Program-made: the position numbers and the translations under genes
Shown: positions 1 through 9,434 of the stretch, in pieces
Layout: every line of letters begins with the position of its first letter
Numbering within the stretch: the stretch's first letter is position 1
Source: Lentzea alba
GTDB lineage: Bacteria; Actinomycetota; Actinomycetes; Mycobacteriales; Pseudonocardiaceae
Assembly: GCF_011067745.1 (NCBI RefSeq)
Contig: NZ_JAAMPJ010000007.1
Location: 478,601-542,600, forward strand
Reading direction: 5' to 3'
Length of the DNA stretch: 64,000 nt
Notes under the pieces: generated by a model
Seen by the model: the letters and a program-made list of their open reading frames with translations, nothing else
What the model was told of the DNA's origin: nothing
Databases searched by the model: none

Positions 1-792
1 GGGGCCGGGCGCGGTGTGGGCAAGCTGGTGGCGCGGATGCTGGTCGAGCGCGGCTACACGGTGCTGGTCACCGACGTCGACGAAGCCACCGCGACCGCCA
101 CCGCCGCCGAGATCGGCGCGATCGCACGGGTGCTCGACGTGCGCGACGACGCGGCCGTGGCAGCGGCGCGCGACGACATCGTCGCCCGTGCGGGCCGGCT
201 CGACGTCTGGGTCAACAACGCGGGGGTGCTGGTGACCGGGCCCGCGTGGGAGCAGGACGCCGCCACCCGCAGTCTGATGATCGAGGTCAACGCCCTCGGG
301 ACCATCAACGGCACAGTCGCCGCGATCGGGGCCATGCGCGACCACGGCGGCGGGCACGTCGTGAACATCGTGTCCCTCGCCGGCATCACGGCCGTCGCGG
401 GCGAAGCGGTGTACGCCGCCTCCAAGCACGCGGCCATCGGCTTCAGCCTCAGCACCCTCGCCGATCTCCGGCTGGCGGGCGTCCAGGACATCGACATCTC
501 GTGCGTCTGCCCGGACGGCATCTGGACGCCGATGCTCTACGACAAGCTCGACGATCCGGGAGCCGCGCTGTCGTTCTCCGGCACGTTGCTGCAGCCCGCC
601 GACATCGCCGCCGCTGTCGCCGCAGTGCTCGACAAACCGAAGCCCGTCGTCACGATCCCGAAGTGGCGCGGAGCACTGGCCCGGCTCGGCGACACGTTCC
701 CGCGCTTCGGGCTGCGCGCGATCCCGTTCATGGTGGCGCAGGGCCGCCGGACCCAGCGCAAGCTGGTGGCGCGCTCGCCTGGGACACGATGA
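1..792 (+). CDS. SDR-family NAD(P)-dependent oxidoreductase (5' end outside window)
   Basis: This is a short-chain dehydrogenase/reductase missing its first residues. The frame is open from base 1, and the first codons encode the glycine-rich cofactor loop (GAGRGVG), so the true start lies left of the window; a GTG at 16 would cut through this loop. The NNAG motif (about residue 70) and the YAASK catalytic Tyr/Lys motif (about residue 139) are both present, and the fold continues to a normal length of about 260 residues. The family transfers hydride between NAD(P)H and alcohols or ketones; the substrate cannot be told from sequence. No partner gene is visible. Confidence 0.9.
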   Translation, partial: GAGRGVGKLVARMLVERGYTVLVTDVDEATATATAAEIGAIARVLDVRDDAAVAAARDDIVARAGRLDVWVNNAGVLVTGPAWEQDAATRSLMIEVNALGTINGTVAAIGAMRDHGGGHVVNIVSLAGITAVAGEAVYAASKHAAIGFSLSTLADLRLAGVQDIDISCVCPDGIWTPMLYDKLDDPGAALSFSGTLLQPADIAAAVAAVLDKPKPVVTIPKWRGALARLGDTFPRFGLRAIPFMVAQGRRTQRKLVARSPGTR

Positions 793-856
793 GGAGCTGC
801 GGCGAGTCGCCCGTGACCCCCCAGGAAACGCGATGGCCACGGGCGACTCGGATCGA

Positions 857-1195
857 TCAGCTGACGAAACGGACGTCCGCCACGGGCGTGTAGCCGTAGG
901 TGCCGGTGCTCAGGTACACCTTGAACCAGCTGCCGGTGGCGATGCACGGCGCCGGTCCGGTCATGTGCTGACCCTTCTTCTTGGTCCGCACGATCGGGTG
1001 CTGCGTGCCGGGACCGCTCCGGACGACGGTGTTCCGGATGGCCTCGTAGGTGCAGTCGGCCGCGACCGTCACATCGCCCGACGTCGCCGAAATGGCCGGC
1101 GTGGCCTGCGCGGCACCGACGGCGCCGAACGACAGGGCCGCCGCCATGGCCGCGACGCTGAGTCCGAGTCGTGCCAGTTTGCCGTTGGAACTCAT
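857..1195 (-). CDS. Small secreted SH3-like domain protein
   Basis: A 112-residue exported protein. A signal peptide is clear: charged N-terminus (NGKLAR), a hydrophobic Ala-rich core, and a likely cleavage after the AQA of GAAQATPA. The mature part of about 80 residues has the pattern of bacterial SH3-like modules (VRSGPGTQHPIV, then GSWFKVYL, then a GYTPVADV end) and two Cys that could form a disulfide. Such modules usually bind peptidoglycan or proteins outside the cell. A strong GGAGG ribosome binding site lies just upstream of the ATG. It reads toward the SDR gene and seems to be a single-gene unit. Confidence 0.75.
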   Translation of the reverse strand: MSSNGKLARLGLSVAAMAAALSFGAVGAAQATPAISATSGDVTVAADCTYEAIRNTVVRSGPGTQHPIVRTKKKGQHMTGPAPCIATGSWFKVYLSTGTYGYTPVADVRFVS

Positions 1196-1345
1196 GGGCT
1201 TCCTCCCCTGGATCCGATGACCGAGGTGGGGTGGTCATGCTTCCCGCCTCGGTGACGACAGTGCGCGGCCATTCGTGTGAACGCCTTGCGAAGGTTCTGC
1301 ATTGCGCTGTTCAACGGGTTATTGGTGTGGGCGGGGGGATGCTCC

Positions 1346-4141
1346 ATGACGGTGCAACTGGCTCTGCTGGGCGAGGTAACCGCTTACCTGGACGGGTGTC
1401 CGGTGGAGCTCGGACCGGCCAGACAGCGGTGCGTGCTGGCGGCGCTGGCCGTCGACGCGGGCCGGGTGGTGCCGGCGGACCGGCTGATGGAGCGGGTGTG
1501 GGGCGCGGACACGCCCCGGCGTGGGCGGGCGACCTTGCACAGCCACATCTCGCGGCTGCGCCAGGCACTGCCGGCGGCGGCCGACGTGGAGATCGTCCTG
1601 CGCTCCGGCGGCTACGTGCTCCTGATCGACCACCCCGATCAGGCGGTGGACCTGCTTCGGTTCCGGGATCTGCGGGCCCGCGCCCGCGCCGCCGACGAGG
1701 ACACGCACGCGGTCAAGCTGCTGACCGAGGCGGTGACGTTGTGGCGTGGCGAGCCGTTGACCGGCTTGAGCGGGCAGTGGGTGGAGGCCGAGCGCGACCG
1801 GTTGCGGCAGGAGCAACTGGTCGCCGAGCAAGATCTGGTCGACGCCCGGCTGCGTGTCGGTGACGGCGAGGAGCTGGTGGCGGAGCTGTCGGCGCGCGCC
1901 GCGCGGTACCCGTTGGACGAACGGGTGGCCGGGCAGCACCTGCTCGCCCTGCACCGCGCCGGGCGGTCAGCCGACGCGTTGGAGGAGTACCGGCGGCTGC
2001 GGGACCGGCTGGTCGAGGAGCTGGGCACCGAACCCGGCGCCCAGCTGCGGGAGCTGCACCGGCGAATCCTGGCCGCGGACCCGACGCTGTTCGCGCGGCC
2101 CGACGGCAACGTGACCGCGCCGCTGGTGGTGCCCAGGCAGCTGCCTGCCGCGCCGGCCCACTTCACCGGCAGGGAAACCGATCTCACCGCGCTCACCGCC
2201 TCCCTGGACCTGGCCGGGCCGGACAGGACTGTCGTGATCTCCGCGATCGGCGGGGCCGGCGGCATCGGCAAGACGTGGCTGGCTCTCGCGTGGGCCCACC
2301 GGCACGCCGACCGGTTCCCCGACGGGCAGCTGTTCACCGACCTGCGCGGGTTCTCCCCGAACGAACAACCCGTCGCGCCCGACGCAGCGCTGTTCGGGTT
2401 CCTCTCGGCCTTGGGTGTCGACGCGAACCGCATACCTCAGGACCTGGACGCCAAAGCGGCGCTGTACCGCAGTCTGATGGCAGGACGACGGATGGTGGTG
2501 GTGCTGGACAACGCCGCCACCGCCGACCACGTCGTTCCACTGCTGCCGGGCGGCCCCGCCTGCGTCGTGCTGGTCACGAGCCGCACCAGGCTCGCCTCGC
2601 TGATCGACCGGCACTCCGCCCGCCACCTGCAACTGGACGTCCTGGACCGGGCCGAGGCACGTGCGCTGCTGGCCGCGCGTCTCGGCACCGACCGCGTCGA
2701 GGCCGAGCCGGCGGCCGTCGACGAGCTGGTCGAGTTGTGCGGGGGTTATCCGCTGGCCCTGTCGATCACCGCCCGCAACGCCGCCACCCGCCCGGCCATC
2801 GCGCTGGCCGAGGTCGCCGCCGAGCTGCGCGAGCTGGGACTGGAGATGCTCGACCACGACACCGATCCCGCCGCGAGCCTGCCCGCGGTGCTGTCGTGGT
2901 CCCTGCGCCGCCTCACCGAGGAACAGCGCACCCTGTTCGGGTTGCTGGGTGTTGCTCCCGGCCCGGACACCACCCCGCCCGCCGTGGCCGCTCTCACCGG
3001 TCTGTCGCAGGCTCGCGCCCGCAAAGTGCTGTCGGCACTGGAGGAAGCGTCCCTGATCGGCCGGCGGCCGGGCGGCCGGTACGCGATGCACGACCTGGTT
3101 CGCGCCTACGCCGCCACCACCGCCGACGAGGTGCCCGGCGACGTGCGGGAGGCCGCTCTGGTGCGGGTGATGGACTTCCACCTGCACACCGCCCACCTCG
3201 CCGACAGACTTCTGGACCCGCACCGCCCGCTCCTGGAACCCGGCCCGCCCGCGCCAGGCGTCCAGCCGTACCCGCTGCCCGACTGCGAGGTCGCCGGCGA
3301 CTGGTTGAGGGCCGAGCACGCCACCCTCCTCGCCACCCAGCGCGCTGCCGCCGCGCTCGGCCGCCACGACGTCGTCTGGCACCTCGCCACAGCGCTGGAC
3401 ATCTTCCACGTCCGGCGCGGGCATCTGCACGACGCGCACGCCATGTGGCGGGTCGCGCTGAACTCAGCCGCACACCTGCCCGACCCCGCCACCCGCAGCC
3501 GTGCCCACCGGTGCCTCGCCTACTGGTGCGTCCGGCTGGGCCTGCACGAGGAAGCCGGCGCGCACCTCGAGCACGCCCTCGCCCTGGCCGTGCAGCACCG
3601 CGACCCCGCGGAACAGGCGCACACGCACCGGGCGCTCGGGTCCGCGCGAGGACAACGCGGGGACTTCCGGCAGGCGCTGAACCACGCCCGGCACGCCCTG
3701 GACCTCTACCGCTCGCTCGACCTGCCGGTGTGGGAAGCCGACGTCCTCAGCAGCGTCGGCTGGTACTCCGCGCGGCTGGGCGACTTCGACACCGCGCGCG
3801 AGCACTGCCGCGCCGCCATCACCTTGCAGCGCCGCCACCACGACACCGGCGGCGAGGCGGCGTCCGTCGACACCCTCGGACACATCGCCCACCACACCGG
3901 CGACCACCAGCTGGCCCTCGACCACTACTACGAGGCACTCGCCGTGCGCCGGTCACTCGGCCAGGCCTACCAGCTCGCGGACAACCTCGAAAGCCTCGGC
4001 CACCCCCACGTCGCCCTCGGACAGCACGACCAGGCCCGCGCGGTGTGGCGGGAAGCGCTGAAGCTCTACCGGGAACAGGGCCGCGACGCCGCCGCTCGGG
4101 TCCAACGGCAGCTCGACGAGCTCGACGAGATCAGCAGGTGA
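1346..4141 (+). CDS. AfsR/SARP-type regulator: wHTH-BTAD-NB-ARC-TPR
   Basis: A 931-residue transcriptional regulator. In order: an OmpR-type winged helix (about 1-95), a bacterial transcriptional activation domain (about 100-245), an NB-ARC/STAND NTPase with P-loop GGAGGIGKT (about 300) and Walker B MVVVLDN (about 388), and C-terminal TPR-like helices from about 680. This is the layout of AfsR-like activators, which bind direct repeats near promoters and are gated by nucleotide binding and TPR input. I chose the ATG at 1346 because the conserved domain begins right there (VQLALLGEV) and a GGGGGG tract precedes it; an ATG-type start 69 bases upstream would add an unrelated tail. Its 3' end overlaps the convergent next gene by 11 bases. 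The target is unknown. A paralogue sits at 23945. Confidence 0.9.
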   Translation: MTVQLALLGEVTAYLDGCPVELGPARQRCVLAALAVDAGRVVPADRLMERVWGADTPRRGRATLHSHISRLRQALPAAADVEIVLRSGGYVLLIDHPDQAVDLLRFRDLRARARAADEDTHAVKLLTEAVTLWRGEPLTGLSGQWVEAERDRLRQEQLVAEQDLVDARLRVGDGEELVAELSARAARYPLDERVAGQHLLALHRAGRSADALEEYRRLRDRLVEELGTEPGAQLRELHRRILAADPTLFARPDGNVTAPLVVPRQLPAAPAHFTGRETDLTALTASLDLAGPDRTVVISAIGGAGGIGKTWLALAWAHRHADRFPDGQLFTDLRGFSPNEQPVAPDAALFGFLSALGVDANRIPQDLDAKAALYRSLMAGRRMVVVLDNAATADHVVPLLPGGPACVVLVTSRTRLASLIDRHSARHLQLDVLDRAEARALLAARLGTDRVEAEPAAVDELVELCGGYPLALSITARNAATRPAIALAEVAAELRELGLEMLDHDTDPAASLPAVLSWSLRRLTEEQRTLFGLLGVAPGPDTTPPAVAALTGLSQARARKVLSALEEASLIGRRPGGRYAMHDLVRAYAATTADEVPGDVREAALVRVMDFHLHTAHLADRLLDPHRPLLEPGPPAPGVQPYPLPDCEVAGDWLRAEHATLLATQRAAAALGRHDVVWHLATALDIFHVRRGHLHDAHAMWRVALNSAAHLPDPATRSRAHRCLAYWCVRLGLHEEAGAHLEHALALAVQHRDPAEQAHTHRALGSARGQRGDFRQALNHARHALDLYRSLDLPVWEADVLSSVGWYSARLGDFDTAREHCRAAITLQRRHHDTGGEAASVDTLGHIAHHTGDHQLALDHYYEALAVRRSLGQAYQLADNLESLGHPHVALGQHDQARAVWREALKLYREQGRDAAARVQRQLDELDEISR

Positions 4142-4793
4142 CCTTGACGGTCGCGGCCGCCTGGAACGACACGTGCACGTGGTCCATGTGGTTGGCCGTG
4201 GGGCTGCCGCGGTCCTCCATCGGCGTGAAGCCGCTGCCGTCGTTGTAGCGCTGGCGCCAGATCACGTAGGTGACACCGAACGCCTTGCGGTTGGCCAGCA
4301 CGTAGTCCGCCAGCTGGTTGCCGGTGGCGGTGTCGACCATGAAGTCCAGCGCCAGGCCGATGGGGTGCTCGCCGGAGCCGCCCCGGCCGGTGGCGCCGCC
4401 GATGTCGTCGACGCCGAACTTGCCCGCGACGTGGTGACCCACCTGCGCCACATGCGGTTTCACCCCGTCCAGGGTCGTCGGACAGGGCGGCGGAGGAGGC
4501 GGTGGAGGCGGCGTGGTGGTCTGGGGAGTCGTCGTGGTCACCGGAGGCGGCGTCGTGGTCGCCGGGGGCTGCGAGGACGACGGCGCGGTGCTGGAGGCGG
4601 AGACGGACGGCAGGTTCTGGCTGACCGGGGTCGAAGAGGCGGCCAGCAGAGCGGCCGCTCCGGTCGGATCGATCGGTTGGTCGGAACTGCGGACCACCCA
4701 GAAGGTCGCGGCCAGGCCAACCGTGAGGGTGGCGGCGACTGCGATGGGCAGCTTGCGGTTGGGCGTTTGGGGCGTTCTATGTCGGCCCGGCAT
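4131..4793 (-). CDS. Membrane-anchored peptidase-like protein (ARB_07466/M15-like C-terminal domain)
   Basis: About 220 residues. One N-terminal transmembrane segment (LPIAVAATLTVGLAATF) is followed by a Ser/Thr/Pro-rich linker with a run of nine prolines, then a C-terminal domain of about 120 residues. That domain has a GEHPIGLALDF stretch and a terminal HMDHVHVSF motif, the His/Asp pattern of the ARB_07466-like family, which resembles D-Ala-D-Ala carboxypeptidase-like zinc sites. It probably acts on the cell wall outside the membrane. The start at 4793 has an AAGGTG ribosome site six bases upstream; in-frame starts at 4823 and 4868 are possible but less well supported. The stop lies inside the last codons of the convergent regulator gene. 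Confidence 0.7.
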   Translation of the reverse strand: MPGRHRTPQTPNRKLPIAVAATLTVGLAATFWVVRSSDQPIDPTGAAALLAASSTPVSQNLPSVSASSTAPSSSQPPATTTPPPVTTTTPQTTTPPPPPPPPPCPTTLDGVKPHVAQVGHHVAGKFGVDDIGGATGRGGSGEHPIGLALDFMVDTATGNQLADYVLANRKAFGVTYVIWRQRYNDGSGFTPMEDRGSPTANHMDHVHVSFQAAATVKVTC

Positions 4794-4968
4794 TCGGGAC
4801 ACCTTGCGTCGGGGATGGGGCATGCTCACACGGCCCGCCACATTACGAAATGAACACGGCAACGTCACAGGCGAGTGTTCATGGTCACATCTCTGCTGGT
4901 GAGCGAACTGCTACAGAAAGTGACACCTGCAGTCCAGCTCGTTCCATTCCAAAGCGATACGCCGCAAC

Positions 4969-6708
4969 TCATTCGCCGACGAGTAGCTGGGTGGCAGCGA
5001 AGTCGGCGTACATGGAATCACTCGCGACCAGTTCGTCGTGAGTGCCGGATGCACGCACTGTTCCGTTGTCCACGACCACGATCCGGTCGGCCTGGGTGAC
5101 CGTGGACAGCCGGTGAGCCACCACGAGCACGGTCATCGTCTTGGCCGCGGTGGTGACCACGTCGCGGATGGCCATCTCGTTCGCGGCGTCGAGCTGTGAG
5201 GTGATCTCGTCGAGCAGCAGGAGGCGGGGACGGCGGATCAGCGCACGGGCGAGCGCCACCCGCTGCCGCTCGCCGCCGGACAGGAAGTTGCCGCGGTGCC
5301 CGACCGGCGTGTCCAGCCCTTCCGGAAGGCGCTCGACGAGCGAGTCCAGCCGGGTGTGCGCCACGGCGTCCCGGATCTCCTCCTCGGTGGCGTCCGGCCG
5401 GCCGTAGACCAGGTTGTCGCGCAACGTGCCCGACAACATCGGCGCGTCCTGTTCGACGTATCCGACACCGGCGCGCAGGCTCGCCAGGTCCCAGTCCGCG
5501 AGGTCGCGACCGTCCATCAGGATCCGGCCGGCCGACGGCTCGTGGAACCGCTCGATCAACGCGAAGAGCGTGGACTTCCCCGCACCCGAAGGACCGACGA
5601 ACGCCGTCATGCCCGTCGCGGGAACGTCGACGCTGACACCGCGCAGAACCTCGGGCAGCTCCGGGCCGTAGCGGAAGCGGACGTCCTCGAAAACAAGCCG
5701 GGCCCCGTCCTTCGCCACAGCCTCCGCGTGGGCGGCTCCGGCAGGCTCGGACTGCATCTCCTCGACCTCGGACAGGCGGCGCACCGCGGCCAGCCCGACC
5801 GACAGCCTGCTGCCCGCGTGCAGCAACTGCCCGATCGGTTCGGTCAGGTAGAACAGGAACAGCAGAAAAGCCACCAGGGTGGACAACGAAATGGCTCCGG
5901 TCGCGACCCGTGCGCCACCGATGCCGAGCACGGCGAGGAAAGCCGCCTGGATCGCCAGGGTGTTGGACCCGTGCACCAGCGACTCCCAGCGCGCGGACCG
6001 GAGACCGGCACGCCACGCGTCCTCGGCACCCCGTTCGATCGCGGCGATCTCCCGGGCCTCCGCACCCGCCGCCTTCACCGTCCGGAACGCGCCGAGCGCC
6101 CGCTCCAGCCGCGCACCGGTGTCGCCGACCGCGGCCTGGGCCGCCCGAGACGCCTTCTCGATCATCGGCAGACCGGCGCCCGCGAACAGGCCGACCACGG
6201 CGAGCACGGCGACGGTGACGCCGAGCAGGGCGAGATCCATCACGCCCATCATGACGACCATCACCACGGTCGTGACCGCACCGGTCACCAGTCCGACGAG
6301 CGCGCTGGTGCACACCTCGCGCAGCAACGTCGTGTCGCTGGTGAAGCGGGACATCAGGTCGCCCGGCTCCGCGCGTTGCACGGCGGGCACCCGCAACGAG
6401 AGCAGCTTCCTGGTGAGCCGCTTGCGCGCCACCAGCACGACCGACTCCGCCGCGCGTTCGAGCAGGTAGTCACCGACCATCGCGATCGCGGCGGCGGCCA
6501 GCGCCAGGGCGACCAGCAGCGCCAGCAAGCCGGTGATCGCACCACCGGTGCCCAGCCGGTCCACCAGCGCCTTCGCCGCGAGCGGCTGGGCCGCCGCGGC
6601 GAGCCCGCCGAGCAGGGTGAGGGTCCCTCCGATTAGGACAGTGCGCCGATGAGGCCGGACGTACCCCAGCAGAGTTCTCCAGGCCGGGCGATCGATCGGG
6701 GTGCGCAC
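4969..6708 (-). CDS. ABC transporter, fused permease and ATPase (exporter type)
   Basis: A 579-residue half-transporter. The N-terminal part (about 20-310) has six predicted membrane helices. The C-terminal nucleotide-binding domain has Walker A GPSGAGKST (about 372), signature LSGGERQR (about 476), Walker B LLLLDE (about 499) and the H-loop AHRLS (about 532). This is the type I exporter fold (MsbA/BmrA-like), which works as a dimer to expel hydrophobic or drug-like molecules or lipids. It stands alone, with no regulator or partner half-transporter beside it, so it is probably a homodimer. All catalytic motifs are intact. Confidence 0.9.
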   Translation of the reverse strand: MRTPIDRPAWRTLLGYVRPHRRTVLIGGTLTLLGGLAAAAQPLAAKALVDRLGTGGAITGLLALLVALALAAAAIAMVGDYLLERAAESVVLVARKRLTRKLLSLRVPAVQRAEPGDLMSRFTSDTTLLREVCTSALVGLVTGAVTTVVMVVMMGVMDLALLGVTVAVLAVVGLFAGAGLPMIEKASRAAQAAVGDTGARLERALGAFRTVKAAGAEAREIAAIERGAEDAWRAGLRSARWESLVHGSNTLAIQAAFLAVLGIGGARVATGAISLSTLVAFLLFLFYLTEPIGQLLHAGSRLSVGLAAVRRLSEVEEMQSEPAGAAHAEAVAKDGARLVFEDVRFRYGPELPEVLRGVSVDVPATGMTAFVGPSGAGKSTLFALIERFHEPSAGRILMDGRDLADWDLASLRAGVGYVEQDAPMLSGTLRDNLVYGRPDATEEEIRDAVAHTRLDSLVERLPEGLDTPVGHRGNFLSGGERQRVALARALIRRPRLLLLDEITSQLDAANEMAIRDVVTTAAKTMTVLVVAHRLSTVTQADRIVVVDNGTVRASGTHDELVASDSMYADFAATQLLVGE

Positions 6709-6993
6709 GGGGACACGACTCCGTCTTCTGTGGTCGTTGAGCGGTCACCTCGATCTTCGGTCCGCGACGCCGCGCCGCGACACCGGCGAACCGGCTGGAC
6801 GCCCCAGCCGGTCGGATGGTCCTGCCCCGTCGGTCGGGGGGCTGCCTGCCCCTGCGCCGGGAAGCAGCTATTTCCCCGGTGGGGTCACGGGTGGCCGGAA
6901 CACGACCGAAGCAGATCCCCCACACCTGGAGCCGTTGTGACTCACAGCTCCACTCCCCGGTGATGATCAGCAGGGCCACGTCGACGACCGCGG
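6709..6993. other. Gene-free stretch upstream of the ABC exporter
   Basis: No gene could be supported on either strand. It should contain the promoter for the leftward exporter gene but I see no clear motif. It ends at the ctaD remnant. Confidence 0.4.
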
Positions 6994-7210
6994 CGCGTGC
7001 TGCTGTTGTTCTTCTCCGCCAGCACATTCATCATCGCCGTGCCCACCGGCATCAAGTTCTTCAACTGGATCGGCACGATGTGGAGGGGCCGGCTGACGTT
7101 CGAGACGCCCATGCTGTTCTCGATCGGCTTCATCGTGACGTTCCTGTTCGGCGGTTTGTCCGGCATCCCGCTCGCCTCACCACCACTCGACTTCCACGTC
7201 ACCGACACCT
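6994..7210 (+). pseudogene. ctaD: Fragment of cytochrome c oxidase subunit I (ctaD/COX1)
   Basis: About 70 codons translate into a highly recognisable internal piece of haem-copper oxidase subunit I: FIIAVPTGIKFFNWIGTMW, then LTFETPMLFSIGF, FLFGG, and ASPPLDFHVTDT. In intact CtaD these flank transmembrane helices VII to IX of a protein of more than 500 residues. Here nothing recognisable precedes VLLLFFSAS, and the match breaks right after HVTDT (the normal continuation toward the haem-ligand His region is absent). It is a dead fragment, probably left by a rearrangement. A functional ctaD must exist elsewhere. Confidence 0.85.
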
Positions 7211-7234
7211 CGTCCATCTGCTGGACTGGACGCC

Positions 7235-8029
7235 ATGACCCGGACATTGCTCGCGGTGCACGCCCATCCCGACGACGAGTCGACGTCCACCGGAGGCATC
7301 CTCGCCCACTACGCCGCGTTCGGCACCCGAATCGTGCTCGTGACCTGCACGAACGGCGAACTCGGCGACGCACCGGACGGCGCCAAACCGTTCACCCCCG
7401 CGCATGATCCTTCGCGGGTCGCATCGCACCGACTGCTCGAACTGCAAGCGGCGTGCCGCGTCCTCGGCGTGACCGACGTCGAACTGCTCGGGTACCACGA
7501 CTCGGGCATCGCGGCGTGGGAGAAACCTCGCGGCGCCTTCGTGGACGTGCCGGTGTCCGCGGCCGCCGACCAGGTGGCGAGGCTGATCGAGCACTACGAG
7601 CCGCAGGTCGTGGTGACCTACGACGCCGAGAACACCGCGCAACACCGCGACCACCTGCACGCCGCACGAGTCGCTGCAGCGGCGTTCGACCGGTCCGGGG
7701 TGGCGGCCAAGCTCTACTTCAAGGCACACGGCCGGACGTACTGGGAACGGCTGATCCGGGTGGCCGCGTCGGTCGGAATCCACCGGGACATGCCCACCGG
7801 GCTCGATGACGTCGACCGACGCATCACCACGACCATCGACACCCGCGCGGTCGCCGACCGGAAGCGCGCCGCGCTGCACTGCCACGCCTCCCAACTGGGC
7901 TCGTCGATCGCGGGCAGGCTGCCGCCGGCCGAGTTCGCCGAGGCGCTCGGCGTCGAGGACTTCGTCCGGGCACGGGACAGCACGGGATCACCCGTCCCGG
8001 AAACCGACCTCTTCGCCGGGCTCGGGTAG
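7235..8029 (+). CDS. PIG-L family deacetylase (MshB/Mca-like)
   Basis: A 264-residue zinc-dependent deacetylase. The LmbE/PIG-L signature AHPDDE (about residues 8-13) supplies zinc ligands and the general base, and QHRDH (about 131-135) supplies the third zinc ligand. In actinomycetes this family includes MshB (deacetylation of GlcNAc-inositol in mycothiol synthesis) and Mca (mycothiol conjugate amidase). The CTNGELGD segment and overall length fit that branch, but the true paralogue cannot be decided without alignment. It follows the ctaD fragment by 24 bases and has no operon partner. Confidence 0.85.
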   Translation: MTRTLLAVHAHPDDESTSTGGILAHYAAFGTRIVLVTCTNGELGDAPDGAKPFTPAHDPSRVASHRLLELQAACRVLGVTDVELLGYHDSGIAAWEKPRGAFVDVPVSAAADQVARLIEHYEPQVVVTYDAENTAQHRDHLHAARVAAAAFDRSGVAAKLYFKAHGRTYWERLIRVAASVGIHRDMPTGLDDVDRRITTTIDTRAVADRKRAALHCHASQLGSSIAGRLPPAEFAEALGVEDFVRARDSTGSPVPETDLFAGLG

Positions 8030-8140
8030 AACGGTCCTAAAGCCCGGCTCGGTCGAGCAGTGCGCGAGGACCTCGCTCGCCGTGCTGCGGAGTGGTTCAC
8101 CCGGCCGAATAAGGGACGCCGGGCCGGCAAGCGCTGTTGA

Positions 8141-8560
8141 TCAGACCAACTCGAGGAAGACGTTGTCTTCGGGCTCTTCGCCGCCGGGGCCGTGGTTGCG
8201 GATGATGTCGACGATCTCGTCGAACAGCGTCGGGCCCTCGCCACGCCGCGCCATGCTCATCCTGGCCTCGATGCCGGCACGGTTCGACGGGTGGCACGTG
8301 AGCAGAATCCGCTCCAGCCAAAGGGTTGTCGCCCCGTGCCCGAGCGCGGACCGGGACGACTCGGAGTTGAGCCACCTCAGAATCCATCCGTTCTCGGGTG
8401 TCCCGAAGCCGCCCCTGAGGATGTCGTTGAAGGCGTCCAGGTTCCCGCGCCACGTGTAGTGGCACAGCAACCGCGAGAACTCGCGGGCAAAGCCCTCGAA
8501 GTCGGCGATGCGGGCTCCATCGATGACCAGCACGGGAAGGTCATCGCTGTGGTTGGTCAT
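8141..8560 (-). CDS. Barstar-like protein
   Basis: A 139-residue protein. The N-terminal half has the barstar fold pattern: a strand VLVIDGARI, helix FEGFAREFSRLL, then GNLDAFNDILRGGFG, and a strand WILRW. Barstar proteins bind and neutralise barnase-type ribonucleases, and many actinomycete homologues act as immunity proteins for polymorphic toxins. The C-terminal part (about 85-139) is an acidic helical extension. No barnase gene lies next to it, so it may be an orphan immunity gene. Assignment rests on pattern recognition of the barstar core. Confidence 0.65.
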   Translation of the reverse strand: MTNHSDDLPVLVIDGARIADFEGFAREFSRLLCHYTWRGNLDAFNDILRGGFGTPENGWILRWLNSESSRSALGHGATTLWLERILLTCHPSNRAGIEARMSMARRGEGPTLFDEIVDIIRNHGPGGEEPEDNVFLELV

Positions 8561-8781
8561 GATCCAAGCATGTCATCATGTCCGCCGCCTACGCGCTCCT
8601 GCCGATGCGCGTGCGTGACGGCGCTGGTCGTGTCGGCCCAATGGGTCTGTCAGACGTACAGCGGCCATCTGCCGGGCCAGCACGCCAGACGCTTGTGCAC
8701 CAACAAGAGCATGTCTCTGCGCACTGTGCTGGATCACCACCTGGGCCGGCCGCGACCCACGTCTGAGTAAGCTGGCCCGCC

Positions 8782-9240
8782 ATGTGGCCTGGAGTGCCGG
8801 TGTCCGGAACCGGTGGCGTTGTCACGGCGGCTGATGTCGCCGCGTTCGCGGAGAAGCACGGGGCGCCGCTGCCGGACGCACTGGCCGAGCTCTATCTGCA
8901 GTCCGGGGTCGGCACGTTCGGTGGCTTCCTGCATTTCGAAGCGCCGCACGGCATGTGCACGCACCGGGAGCTCATCGAGGACCTGATCGACGAGGACGAC
9001 GAAGAAGACCTGGCGCCGACCGCCGACGTCATCGTGTTCGCCCGCAGCGACAACAGAGACATGTGTGGCTGGCACGCCGCCGACCTCGCTGTCGGCAAGG
9101 ACCGGGTCGTACGGCTCGACGGCTTCGACGAGGAACCGCTCGCCGACTCGACTCGCGGATTCCTCGACAGCTTGCCCACCACTGACTACTTCGGCTTCGG
9201 GGTCCTTCCCCCGACCTACGAACGCCACCATTGGCTCTAG
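8782..9240 (+). CDS. SMI1/KNR4 (SUKH)-like protein
   Basis: A 152-residue acidic protein beginning at ATG 8782. The layout resembles SUKH-superfamily proteins: an N-terminal helix VAAFAEKHGAPLPDALAELY, a GTFGGFLHF strand region, a long acidic helix, and late DVIVFARSDN and GFGVLPPTYE elements. SUKH proteins are a large group of immunity proteins against contact-dependent or polymorphic toxins. No toxin gene is adjacent. The call is a fold-level guess; a plain hypothetical protein is the alternative. Confidence 0.5.
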   Translation: MWPGVPVSGTGGVVTAADVAAFAEKHGAPLPDALAELYLQSGVGTFGGFLHFEAPHGMCTHRELIEDLIDEDDEEDLAPTADVIVFARSDNRDMCGWHAADLAVGKDRVVRLDGFDEEPLADSTRGFLDSLPTTDYFGFGVLPPTYERHHWL

Positions 9241-9434
9241 CGGGACGAGCGCTCCGCCAACCTGCGTGCGGGCCAGCGGCAGGCCCGTTGTCGAGAGCGT
9301 CAAAGCCCGGTCATGCCGAATTGAGGATGTCGAAGTACGAACCTGTCGGTTCCGGAACGGGCCAAGTCAGCCTCTGGTATCGGCTGATCTTCGAGGACCA
9401 GCACGAACTCAGATACCTGGGATTGATCGGTTGG

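Noticed and set aside
1967..3439. Long reverse-strand open frame inside the first BTAD gene
   Set aside because: It is a mirror effect of high-GC codon bias; its protein is Gly/Arg/Val-rich with no domain, while the forward frame has clear domains.
4490..4570. Tandem GGC/GGA-rich tract
   Set aside because: It encodes the proline-rich linker of the membrane-anchored peptidase-like protein, so it is explained by coding.
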